Assembly (NCBI GenBank): GCA_024867545.1
Contig: JANFNE010000009.1
Location: 186,001-250,000, forward strand
Reading direction: 5' to 3'
DNA from: Phytopythium helicoides
Taxonomy: Eukaryota; Oomycota; Peronosporomycetes; Pythiales; Pythiaceae
DNA length: 64,000 nt
Shown here: positions 31,020-41,606 of the stretch, one piece after another
Numbering within the stretch: the first letter of the stretch is position 1
Layout: each line of letters opens with the position of its first letter
Made by a program: the position numbers and the translations under genes
The notes under the pieces: model-generated
The model's database searches: none
Told to the model about the DNA's origin: nothing
What the model saw: only the letters and a program-made list of their open reading frames with translations

Positions 31020-34000
31020 GATGTGTGCCGCTCGCGGTGTTTCTGTGGAGGAGTTCACGGGGAGCACGAAAACGAGTTGTTGTTCGGTCTCAGGAAATCG
31101 TTTGCGTTACACCGAGGTAAGCAGCAAACACGTGACAAAAGTGCGACGGCAGATGTACGAACACTAAGCGACCGCTACTACCTCACTGACACTCTCAGCA
31201 CGTGGCGTTGGCTCAAGTTCGTCGCTTTTGTAACGAATTCGATAAGCGTCACCCGTTGGGGTCTCAACAGCCTTGATGAGTGCGTCCGCATCGCTGACAA
31301 TCTTGCCGAAACACACGCGGAACGTACGCACTTCCATCGGCTGCAGCACCACTGACGTCCCGGACACAGGAATCGATGGCTCGCTCACATACTCATACTC
31401 CACACTGCTTTCATCCGTCTTCCACTGAAGTGCATTCGTCTGCTCCAGAGATACCGAAAGCTCCTTGACACCAGTAAGAGACAACTCCTTCACCTCCGTG
31501 ACAGAACCACTCTTGACTGAAAACAGCTTCGAGAAATCGACCGTCACAGGCGTTGACAGCTCCTTGTGCTCCTCGACAGAGTACAAGTGCGTCAAACGAG
31601 TCATGACGCACCGCTTCGACAGCTCCGCGAGGGTCGTGAGTCCGACGTTAGGAGGGAACTCGCTGACCGTAAGCCATGGGAGTTTCGCGTGGACATCGGA
31701 AGAATCAGGCTTGCGGAACGCCACGAGAGGCTTGTAAAATGTTTTCTCCATCTTGGATCGCATCGCTTTCATGCCGTCTTGAGCCGTGTCGACGTTCACG
31801 AAGAAGCTACCACGGATGGTCAGACCCTTCGTGACCAGTTTCTTTGTCGTTGAATCGAGCACAACCTCGGTCTCATTTAGGTGCTCGTCTAAGACCCCCC
31901 AGTCGTCCCCCAAGATACGCCGATGGACCATGATTTCAATTTGACCATCCTTCAAGCTTGCAGCCCCTTGTGCACGATCAGTGATTACATTGAGTTGATG
32001 ATTGTTGTCCTGGATGTAGGCGCTGGTCGTGATTGGGAAGTAGTTGGCAGATACACGCTCTTGGTCGTCATGAAGTGTCAAGTTCCATGTATCACGGTGG
32101 TTACGAACACGCTTGACAAATTCCAATCCATTCGAATCTGTGAAAAATGTGGACGCTGACTCGATGTTGTTACTTGTGTCGAAGCGAACAATCACTTCTT
32201 TGCCGAGACCATTTGAGCTTATCATGACTACTAGTAGTACAGCCAGTCCGCAAAAGAAAACGAAAAGGGTGATCATGACCGGCGAGTTGCTTCTGTAAAG
32301 CCATGCCAAACCAGCAATGATCTGGACGGCAGCAGCAATAAAAACAATACCAAAATACGGGATATCCCAGCTTCTAAACACAGGGATTGGTCCTACGGTC
32401 CATTCGATCTCCAGGAACTCGTCACCATCATTCAACCGATACTCCAATGTCACCCACTCCCCAACTTGGAAGCCCACACGCGTCATTGTCGCGTCATTTG
32501 CGTCCGAATGCAGCAAGATTACACTGCTACCCGAAATACCTCCACCAGGAAGAACTGAGTAAGTATGTTGGGAGTCAGGACGAAAAGTGTACGCGCCTGA
32601 ACCCGGCTTGTCTTGAGCCATATACGATTGGTAATATTCAACGCCTACCGAAAGCGGAATCTCGATGTTCTTCTTCTTGTTCGTCAGCTTGGTGATGGAG
32701 CCAGTGCGCGTGTCGATCACAGCACGCACAAACTCGTTCTCGATCGTGACGGTATCGTCGGTGTTACCGTTGTCAATGCTTCGGAGGCTATGCATCCCTG
32801 TCACACCAGATTTTTGTTTCACAAGGAAGCGGGTGGAGCGCAAAGGTCCCAGCTCGGTGCTGAAAACAAGGGTGTAAGGCGCGACTTGAGTTTCTGGGTG
32901 AACTGGAATGGAATCAAACACGCTCTGGTGACGCACGGTGCCGTCGCCCTCGATCACACTCACTTCTGCTGACTTGTGATTTAGAGGAACAGAGATTGTC
33001 TGGATGCTGGATCGAGGAAGCGCGTTGTGGACAAGGACCTCGAACACCTTTAGTCACAATAAAGCAATAACAAGTCAGAGAACAATTTCAAAATACAGGC
33101 GATCTCAAAACAAGAAGATACCTCATTCTGGGTCGACACATCACAGACACTCGTGTTCGCTAGCAAACACAAGTGGTACGGCTCCTTCGAACCAATCACA
33201 AACAAAATCTCGTTTAGACCCTTCTCAGCTTCGATGATACCGTCGTTCAGACGGAGAGCGTAGTCATCTGAAACAGCTTGCTTCTCGGTGCCAGACAATC
33301 CGTCATGATGCTGAACCAGACCCACGGCGCGCTCCAGCGCGTCAAGCTCGGCTGAGTGGTGACTTTGGTAGATCGCATCGATCTGGCGAACTTGCTGCAA
33401 GAGGATGTTTGATACACGAGCGAACCGCTTCAAACCCGGACGGCTGGTGAAGTATCCGGACCAGTAGTCATCGCGATCGGAGCCGTACGGGAAGAAGTCA
33501 TCGGTCTTGACCGACCACGTGATGTTTTCGGCGTGCTTCAGATCCGTGTAGTACGACAAGTTGGAGTAGAGCACGTTGATGCGGTTGTCTTGGTTGACGT
33601 AGTGCTGGTCCAGACATTACAACCATTAGAATCGGTTAAACCAACACCCAAAGCAATACTTGACACATCCTTACAATCAGCTTGTCCATGTTCTTGAACC
33701 ACCGGCGGGAGTTGTCATACGTGAAATCGAGTCCCATCGGAATAAAAATGTTTCGTCCTCTTGATGACGCTGCGCGGTCGAGGGAAATCTTGACAAAGTC
33801 ATCCACTTGATCACATACATTGAAATCGTGCAACGCGGGGTCATCCTGGATGTAGTGGTTTTGGCGACTGTAGTCATACTTGTCCGGAGGAATATACATG
33901 TTCATAATTTCTCCGGTGAACACCTGCGAGTTCTTGCCGCGAGACTTGCTCGGTCGCCACACAAACTCGAGGTTCTTCGTTCGCTTCCGCTCATTATAGT

Positions 34001-34756
34001 CCTGGTAGTCGATGCGAGCAAAATACAACGCATCAAAACCCACGCCCTGTGACAACAACGAACCCTGCGTCGACGAGTGACCGAACGGATCGATCTGCCA
34101 CCCGATGCGAGGAGAGATCCCAAACTCGTCCAGCAAAAGCTTGTGTCCATAGGCAGTCTGGTCCACCATGGCCGAGTAGTGCGGCGTCGCTTCATCATGC
34201 ATGCACCACCCGCCGTTCACCGACAGATCCAGGCGTCCCTCCTTCACCAGCTGCTTGACGGTCCTCTTGACGTGCGAGCTCTGTTCTTGCCACCACCGCT
34301 GGAAGAACGACTGCGAAGTTGCAGAAGGTGCGAACCGAGCTGTCAGCCACTCGCACTCCCAACACAACACCACCAACAGGCTACCATCGGACCAACCCAC
34401 CTGCTCCACGAACATGAACTTGCGGTTGGGGTCGCGCAGCAGCTCCTCGACCGCCGTGTCCAGAATGAACTGCACGCGCTCCATGTAGTACTGGTCCACC
34501 GTGATGAGCCACCCCCTGTGTCCACGTTCCCCCGTCAGCGCCGCACCCGACGCACCGCCACGCCTCTCGGCGCTCGAACGTACGGGTCGTCGTGCGAGTG
34601 CGGGATCAGGTGCACGTTGAGCTTGTCGGTGGAGACGCCCGCCGCCGTGTCGTAGCGGCCGTCGACCGGCAGCCGCCACCTGCTGGGGTCGCACGAGGCC
34701 CACGCGTCCTGGGCGTTCGCATGGAGCAGCAGCGCGGCGCTCGCCGCCACGGCCAC
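30580..34756. repeat. Segmental duplication, unit A (NAGLU 3' end + mannosidase copy 1)
   Basis: Direct-repeat partner of 35037-39014. The offset is a constant 4457 bp through the NAGLU tail, the intergenic spacer and the mannosidase 3' end. It drops near the donor of mannosidase exon 1 (34584 versus 38842) because unit A holds the extra membrane insertion and other indels. Homology stops inside the signal-peptide codons. Confidence 0.9.
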
Positions 34757-34789
34757 CGCGACCGTCGTCGCCCGCAATGGGAATGGCAT
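31164..34789 (-). CDS. Lysosomal alpha-mannosidase (GH38), copy 1, with membrane insertion
   Basis: Exons 34584-34789, 34401-34515, 33675-34310, 33122-33604 and 31164-33047 give 1107 aa. The signal peptide (MPFPLRATTVAVAVAASAAL) differs from copies 2 and 3. Zinc/catalytic motifs are complete: HLIPHSHDDPGWL formed across intron 1, the nucleophile region GWQIDPFGHSS, and LVQHHDGLSGTEKQ. The long last exon is the beta-sandwich half of GH38. Unlike the other copies, it carries about 54 extra in-frame residues at about 32211-32381 that form two hydrophobic helices (FGIVFIAAAVQIIAGLAWLY and VMITLFVFFCGLAVLLVVMI). The family cleaves alpha-mannose from N-glycans in lysosomes. The insertion could anchor or misfold this copy, or mark an unrecognised intron. 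Confidence 0.88.
32211..32381 (-). other. In-frame two-transmembrane insertion in mannosidase copy 1
   Basis: Replaces the four residues IDDN/INDS found between VGP(V/I)P and (L/I)GKEVIVRF in copies 2 and 3 by 58 residues without a stop. No GT..AG pair that I tried removes it and restores the other copies' frame. Confidence 0.7.
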
Positions 34790-35036
34790 TTCAGGAAGTG
34801 CTGGTGCTTTTGATTGATTCGCGAAGATACCGTGGTACCAGAACATTGAGCATTCAAACAGCAAAACTGGTCAAAGCGAGCACTTGCATCAAATGATTTC
34901 ATCGTGAGGATGATCGTCGTAGCACTAGCTATTACCGATGGCCGACTCGGGACTCCGAGTATTCACATGGTAGGGTGCTGTAAGCGCGCCTTCACCAACG
35001 AGACGGAGCTAGAGCCTATAATGAATAGAAATACTG

Positions 35037-35476
35037 CTACGAACGAGGATTTCCTACTCGGGAAATGGATCGCTGATGCACGAAATATGGCTACCAACGA
35101 TTCTACCTCGATCGAGCTTGCAGGCTACTACGAGTACGAAGCACGCAACCAAGTCACGCGCTGGGGAGATAACAACTCGGAGTCTATCCACGACTACGCG
35201 GCAAAAGAGTGGTCGGGACTCATCTCCGACTATTATATACCTCGGTGGCGCATCTGGTTGACGGAGGTGTGCCAGGCATACTCGGCTCATCGAGACATGG
35301 ATGAGACCGTTGTGAACGAAGCGCGCGTGTCGTTCGAGCTCAAGTGGCAGCTGAGTCATGAAAAATACCCGACCGAGCCTCGAGGCGACCCAGTTGCGGT
35401 GTCAACGCGTCTTTATGCGCAGTACATTGGCAGCGGTGAGGAGTGGGGACTGTCCACTGCGGTCCAGTGGGAGTGA
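35037..35476 (+). pseudogene. Duplicated 3' fragment of the NAGLU gene
   Basis: Nearly identical to 30580-31019, covering the last ~145 codons (TNEDFLLGKWIADARNM to STAVQWE and the stop). It lacks the signal peptide and the entire catalytic part. Homology begins abruptly at CTACGAACGAGG. The preceding sequence (34904-35036) is unrelated, though by chance in frame from an ATG at 34904. It is carried along with mannosidase copy 2 as the edge of a segmental duplication. Probably non-functional, though a short transcript is possible. Confidence 0.9.
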
Positions 35477-38400
35477 GATGTGTGCCGCTCGCGGTGTTTC
35501 TGTGGAGGAGTTCACGGGGAGCACGAAAACGAGTTGTTGTTCGGTCTCAGGAAATCGTTTGCGTTACACCGAGGTAAGCAGCAAACACGTGACAAAAGTG
35601 CGACGGCAGATGTACGAACACTAAGCGACCGCTACTACCTCACTGACACTCTCAGCACGTGGCGTTGGCTCAAGTTCGTCGCTTTTGTAACGAATTCGAT
35701 AAGCGTTACCCTTTGGGGTCTCAACAGCCTTGATGAGTGCGTCCGCATCGCTGACACTCTTGCCGAAACACACGCGGAACGTACGCACTTCCATCGGCTG
35801 CAGCACCACTGACGTCCCGGACACAGGAATCGATGGCTCGCTCACATCCTCATACTCCACACTGCTTTCATCCGTCTTCCACTGAAGTGCATTCGTCTGC
35901 TCCAGAGATACCGAAAGCTCCTTGACACCAGTAAGAGACAACTCCTTCACCTCCGTGACAGAACCACCCTTGACTGAAAACAGCTTCGAGAAATCGACTG
36001 TCACTGGCGTTGACAGCTCCTTGTGCTCCTCGACAGAGTACAAGTGCGTCAAACGAGTCATGACGCATCGCTTCGACAGCTCCGCGAGGGTTGTGAGTCC
36101 GACATTAGGAGGGAACTCACTAACCGTAAGCCATGGGAGTTTCGCGTGGACGTCGGAAGAATCAGGCTTGCGGAACGCCACGAGAGGCTTGTAGAATGTT
36201 TTCTCCATCTTGGATCGCATCGCTTTCATGCCGTCTTGCGCCGTGTCGACGTTCACGAAGAAGCTGCCACGGACGGTCAGACCCTTCGTGACCAGTTTCT
36301 TTGTCGTTGAGTCGAGTACAACCTCGGTCTCGTTTAGGTGCTCGTCGACACCCTTGTTGTCATTCGAAAGTAGACGCCGGTGAACCATCACTTCGATCTG
36401 TCCGTCTTTTAGGCTAGAGGCTCCTTGCGCACGATCGGTGATCACATTGAGTTGATGCTTGTTGTCCTGGATGTAGACGCTGGTCGTGATTGGGAAATAG
36501 TTGGCAGAAACACGCTCTTGGTCGTCATGAAGTGTCAAATTCCAAGTGTCACGGTGGTTGCGAACACGCTTGACAAATTCCAATCCATTCGAATCTGTGA
36601 AAAATGTGGACGCTGACTCGATGCTGTTGCTTGTGTCGAAGCGAACAATCACTTCTTTGCCGAGGTTGTCATCGATTGGAACCGGGCCAACAGTCCACTC
36701 AATCTCCAAGAACTCGTCGCCGTCATTCAATCGATACTCTACAGTTACCCAGTCAGCAGATTGGAATGACACCCGGGACAAAAGATTATTGGAGCCTTGG
36801 TTGGTTGAAGACAGCATTCGAACAGCGCTGGTGCTCATGCTGCCGTTGCCCAGAACAGAATACGTTTTGTTTGAATCTGGTCGGAAGGCGTACGCACCTG
36901 AGCAATGCCCGCTCGTATTCTGAAACGCTTGGTAGTAAGCAATATCAAGCGACAGAGGCATATCGATCCTCTTTTGCTTGTTCGTCAGCTTTATAATTGA
37001 TCCGGTCTCGGTGTCAATCACAGCGCGCACATGCTCATTCTCAATTGTCACAGTCTTCTCGTAGGTGCTGGTGTCCGAGTTTGTAATTCTGGCTGTCTCT
37101 TGCTCTGCCGATTTTTGCTTCACAAGAAAACGGCATGTGCTGAGTGGGCCAAGCTCCGTGCTAAAGACCAGTTTGTACGGGGCCACCTGAGTTTCAGGAT
37201 GAACTGGAATCGCGTCGTACACATTCTGGTGTCGAATGGTGCCAGCCCCATCGATGACGCTGATTTCGAGCAAGAGCGTTGTGAACAAGAACTTCGAATT
37301 CCTGCCATCCACATGCACGGTCAGTTTGAATACTGAGTTCTATATCCTCCACTGCAGTTCCAATTGACTTACCTCGTTCTGGGTCGATACATCACAGACA
37401 CTCGTGTTCGCTAGCAAACACAAGTGGTACGGCTCCTTCGAACCAATCACAAACAAAATCTCGTTTAGACCCTTCTCAGCTTCGATGATGCCGTCGTTCA
37501 GACGAAGAGCGTAGTCGTCTGAAACAGCTTGCTTCTCGGTACCAGACAAACCATCATGATGCTGAACCAGACCCACGGCACGCTCCAGCGCATCAAGCTC
37601 GGCTGAGTGGTGACTTTGGTAGATCGCATCGATCTGGCGCACTTGCTGCAATAGGATGTTTGATACACGCGCAAAGCCCTTCAAGCCCGGACGACTAGTG
37701 AAGTATCCGGACCAGTAGTCATCGCGATCGGAGCCGTACGGGAAGAAGTCATCGGTCTTGACCGACCACGTGATGTTTTCGGCGTGCTTCAGATCCGTGT
37801 AGTACGACAAGTTGGAGTAGAACACGTTGATGCGGTTATCTTGGTTGACGTAGTGCTGTTTGATATACCACATCCATCATTCGGGGTTAAAATCGGTCAA
37901 ACCAACACGCAGAGTAATACTTCACACATTCTTACAATCAGTTTGTCCATGTTCTTGAACCAGCGACGGGAGTTGTCATACGTGAAATCGAGTCCCATTG
38001 GAATAAAAATGTTACGTCCTCTTGATGACGCTGCGCGGTCGAGGGAAATTTTGACAAAGTCATCCACTTGATCACACACGTTGAAGTCATGCAGCGCGGG
38101 GTCATCCTGGATATAGTGGTTTTGGCGGCTGTAGTCGTACTTGTCCGGAGGAATGTACATGTTCATAATTTCTCCGGTGAACACCTGCGAGTTCTTGCCG
38201 CGAGACTTGCTCGGTCGCCACACAAACTCGAGGTTCTTCGTTCGCTTCCGCTCATTATAGTCCTGGTAGTCGATGCGAGCAAAATACAACGCATCGAAAC
38301 CCACGCCCTGTGACAACAACGAACCCTGCGTCGACGAGTGACCGAACGGATCGATCTGCCACCCGATGCGAGGAGAGATCCCGAACTCGTCCAGCAAAAG

Positions 38401-39014
38401 CTTGTGTCCGTAGGCAGTCTGGTCCACCATGGCCGAGTAGTGCGGCGTCGCTTCATCGTGCATGCACCACCCGCCGTTCACTGACAGATCCAGGCGTCCC
38501 TCCTTCACCAGCTGCTTGACGATCCTCTTGACGTGCGAGCTCTGCTCTTGCCACCACCGCTGGAAGAACGACTGCGAGGTTGCAAGGTGCGGACAGAGCT
38601 GTCAGTCACTCGCACTCCACCACAACCCCACCAACAGGTTACTATCTGACCAACCCACCTGCTCGACGAACATGAACTTGCGGTTGCGGTCGCGCAGCAG
38701 CTCCTCGACCGCCGTGTCCAGAATGAACTGCACGCGCTCCATGTAGTACTGGTCCACCGTGATGAGCCACCCCCTGCGTCCACGTTCCCCTGTCAGCGCC
38801 GCGCCCGACGCTCCGCCACGCATCTCGGCGCTCGAACGTACGGGTCGTCGTGCGAGTGCGGGATCAGGTGCACGTTGAGCTTGTCGTTGGAGACGCCCGC
38901 CGCCGTGTCGTAGCTGCCGTCGACCGGCAGCCTCCACCTGCTGGGGTCGCACGTGGCCCGCGTGTCCTGAGCGTTCGCATGGAGCAGCAGCGCGGCGGTC
39001 ACCGTCACGGCCAA
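35037..39014. repeat. Segmental duplication, unit B (direct repeat of unit A)
   Basis: See unit A at 30580-34756. The two units are in the same orientation with 280 bp of unrelated DNA between them (34757-35036), that is, a tandem duplication. Confidence 0.9.
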
Positions 39015-39029
39015 CGACGCGAGGCGCAT
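35621..39029 (-). CDS. Lysosomal alpha-mannosidase (GH38), copy 2
   Basis: Exons 38842-39029, 38659-38773, 37936-38571 and 37373-37855 align exactly with copies 1 and 3 (same lengths from exon 2, same phases), starting MRLASLAVTVTAALLLHANA. Catalytic motifs are intact (HSHDDPGWL, GWQIDPFGHSS, QHHDGLSGTEKQ). The last exon ends at 35621 but its 5' edge is damaged. After a recognisable EFEVLVHNAL around 37270-37305, about 50 nt present in the other copies are missing and the frame changes before EISVIDGAGTIRHQNVYD. From there to about 36660 the protein diverges strongly (YYQAFQNTSGHCSGAYAFRP); beyond that it is almost identical to copy 1. It may be a failing copy or be rescued by another splice site. 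Confidence 0.8.
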
Positions 39030-39231
39030 GATCGTCGACGGGTTCGCTCCCTTGTCGCGATCTTGAGTAGGCAGCTTCAACTGAGATTCTTTGCAATTCA
39101 TTGTCGATTCATGCGATTCGTTGCCGATTCAAACGCGACTCAAATGGGAATCGTCATGGAGAGCTGCCTCATCAAGACGCCACGGATGCTGGGTATATGG
39201 ACCTCTGGTGTCACGAGAAGGGGAAGGAGGT
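35621..39231 (-). repeat. Left arm of large inverted repeat (mannosidase copy 2 plus 5' flank)
   Basis: Inverted relative to 47271-50905. Homology includes the whole mannosidase gene and about 200 bp upstream. The shared flank contains TTCAACTGAGATTCTTTGCA and ATGCTGGGTATATGGA in both arms, in opposite orientation. The two genes are head to head with about 8 kb between the arms. Confidence 0.85.
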
Positions 39232-39502
39232 AGTGTTCTTTACGGTTCAAGTGCGGGACAGGTCAGTTCTCATGGTCGCGTGACCACCAACGTGAGCTTT
39301 GTTCAACAGGATGGCTGGTCACGTGACCAAGAGGGTTGGAGTCTCCAACTTGGAGAGAGTGAGTCGAAAATCTATTCACGGTAGGATCCATGGACGAAAC
39401 TACCCCAACGGATCCACTATAAATAAGGATCGGGAGTCAAATCCAACGTTCTCACCATTCAGTTGTCATCGCACACACATACACCGATTCCAGAGCAAGC
39501 CG

Positions 39503-40372
39503 ATGCAAACTCGCGCCAGAGAGCGCCGCAAAGCTCTCGATGAAAGGGAAACAGGTGAAGGAATAAGCAGTTTGACTCAAGTCACAACGTTAGCTGCGAA
39601 CGACTGCGGAAATCGTGATGGTCGAAGCGTGGAACCTCTACCAAGCAGCGTTCGCAGGTTTGATGTGTCCAGAGACGACGTGGACACGCAATTAGAGATG
39701 GATGCATCTTGGAACGATAGCGATGCGACTGAGGCTGGTTTATGGAGTGATGACGAGCTTACCTACGATTTGCATGTTGCGCACGATAGCAGCAACGATT
39801 GTTCAAGTAGCGTGTTTGACGGGAATGAGGAATCGGTCAGCGCTGCACGCAGAGTCGCTGTGAATCAGTTTCTTGATTACTTCGAGCTGGACAAACAATC
39901 GTTGCGCGATTTTGCTGATCGCGAGCCCATCGGCTACCAAAGACAGAGTGAGGATGGCGGATATGCGTGGCGAGTGGCTAAAGATGCGACTGGACGGGAG
40001 ATCATCGTGATCGTGGAGGAGGACACAGACGGTGATGTGGGGGACGCAGGACGGTCGACAGATGGGCCAGCACCACGCGGCTGCGCAAGGGCGACGAGCT
40101 CCTTGAGTTTCCTCTATACGGATGACTCGCGACAGAAGGTTAGCGGCGGGGATGAGCTCTCTGGCGCCAGCGGGCACGATGGGTGCGAACCCACTGCCCC
40201 GCCGGGCTGCCGTAGCAGCATGGGTAGCTACTTAAAGCGGAGACAACACTGGGGGAGACGTACCAGGTGGCTGGGAACTTCCCGCCGTGGACTAGTTGGT
40301 CCCGGCAAAACACGTGAGCGCGGCGGTTTACGAGCACGACCAGCGGATTCCGTGGTGGTCTTCATCGAGTGA
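39503..40372 (+). CDS. Orphan ORF of unknown function (possible retroelement remnant)
   Basis: Start MQTRARERRKALDERETGEG, 289 aa; a TATA box (TATAAATA, 39418-39425) lies 85 bp upstream, unusual for this window. The sequence is acidic in the middle (LEMDASWNDSDATEAGLWSD) and has one coherent block, VAVNQFLDYFELDKQSLRDF followed by ADREPIGYQRQSEDGGYAWR. The C-terminal third is Gly/Arg/Pro rich. Just after the stop, frame 40385-40543 continues plausibly coding (VEHEDCSINLRELNVQAKRN). A gag-like fragment of a retroelement is conceivable but no retroviral motif (zinc knuckle, protease, RT) is present. It lies immediately inside the inverted-repeat arm. Confidence 0.4.
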   Translation: MQTRARERRKALDERETGEGISSLTQVTTLAANDCGNRDGRSVEPLPSSVRRFDVSRDDVDTQLEMDASWNDSDATEAGLWSDDELTYDLHVAHDSSNDCSSSVFDGNEESVSAARRVAVNQFLDYFELDKQSLRDFADREPIGYQRQSEDGGYAWRVAKDATGREIIVIVEEDTDGDVGDAGRSTDGPAPRGCARATSSLSFLYTDDSRQKVSGGDELSGASGHDGCEPTAPPGCRSSMGSYLKRRQHWGRRTRWLGTSRRGLVGPGKTRERGGLRARPADSVVVFIE

Positions 40373-40965
40373 TCCTAGCTAGTGGTGAGATCCCTATTAC
40401 AGCACGGTATCCAGGTGGAGCACGAAGATTGTTCGATAAACCTCCGTGAGCTCAATGTGCAGGCGAAGAGAAATTTCGATGAGCGAGAGTCCCTCCACTA
40501 CAAGAGCAACAACCTTTTTGCTGCAAAAAGGGGCGGTCCATGACTAACTGCTGCTTCAGTGCAGCCACCGCGTGAGCTTGAGCCTGAGGACAGCCACCAA
40601 CTGCTGCTTCTCGGAAGAAAGGAGACGCCACCGGTCGTACCGTGACTGCTCATTTCTGGAGCGACTCGATGCAAAATGGATAGTGGGGGCTCAAAATGGT
40701 TCATAATGAACCATTAAGATCATGCCATACCAATTTGGGCCCTATATTTTTCACTTGGATATGTAAAATACATCGTTTATTACCACCGATAATTTACTTT
40801 CTACTTGACATTTACTTTTCACTTGAAATTGTATAGGATATATATTACCACTCATCCAAAACTGGATGAAATCCAGATAGATATCCAGTTGAATCCAGTA
40901 AAATCCAGCGAATTCCACACGGTGGGTGGGTGACCTCCGAGTCAAAGACAAGCGAGCCAGGCGAG
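40373..40965. other. Intergenic DNA with AT-rich core and short inverted repeat
   Basis: About 590 bp before CMC1. Its first 170 bp read as decayed coding sequence. At 40695-40715 there is a perfect inverted repeat with 10-bp arms (AATGGTTCAT) around one A. From 40720 to 40915 the DNA is AT-rich, with repeated words of the type ACTTTTCACTTG and ATCCAG. No gene seen. Confidence 0.5.
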
Positions 40966-41368
40966 ATGGAGGAGCCCGTGACCAAGGACGTCGCCAAGGA
41001 GCGCTTCCGCAACTCGCGCCTGCAGTGGAGCAACCAGGCGGTGCATGTATGTTGCGTAGTTGCGCTGCTGTCGCTGTTTGCGAGCTCGCTTTTGACGCTG
41101 GATCTGCCGACAGAAACTGCGCCAGGAGCTCAACGACATTGCGCTCACCAAGTGCCGCGACATCACGGCGCAGTTCGCCGAGTGCGCCAAGGCGAGCGGC
41201 TTCATGGTCGCCTTCAAGTGCCGCGAGCACAACAAGGCCATGAACGAGTGCCTGCACCAGTACACGAACGAGGAGGCGTTCGCCGTCTACCGCGCCAAGC
41301 GCGAGCAGGAGGTGGCCGAGGCGTCGGCGGCCGAGCTCGAGAAGGCTGCGCGCCACGCACACCACTAA
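40966..41368 (+). CDS. CMC1: CMC1-like twin CX9C protein (cytochrome c oxidase assembly)
   Basis: Exons 40966-41046 and 41114-41368 (67-nt intron, GTATGT..CGACAG) give 111 aa. After a short charged N-terminus (MEEPVTKDVAKERFRNSR) come two exact CX9C motifs forming a CHCH hairpin: CRDITAQFAEC and CREHNKAMNEC, linked by AKASGFMVAFK, then an alanine-rich tail. The spacing and flanking residues (LTKCRDI, ALNECL-type ending) match CMC1, an intermembrane-space copper-binding factor for COX1/COX assembly imported by the MIA40 pathway. CMC2 is the nearest alternative. It lies in the spacer between the two inverted mannosidase arms. Confidence 0.88.
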
Positions 41369-41606
41369 CGGATCACGCTCCGCTAGCGACATCAACCACA
41401 ATGCTGCGTGAGCGAAAGCCGAGGCCAGTTTGATATCAAGCCGTCTACAATACACACCCATCATGACAGCAGACGAGAAAAAGTGTGCATGCAGCGCCTC
41501 GTTGGTTATACAGATCGCAATTGTTCTCGCTACTTGTGCAGGGTTCGCTGGCTGGCAAGACTCTCCTCCGCCCTCGTATGGTCAGCGAGCCTACTGTGGA
41601 CGGCGC

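Noticed and set aside
34904..35036. In-frame ATG and 44 codons before the NAGLU fragment, suggesting a new small gene
   Set aside because: The frame is open by chance across the duplication breakpoint; without the GH89 catalytic part and with no signal peptide a functional gene is unlikely.
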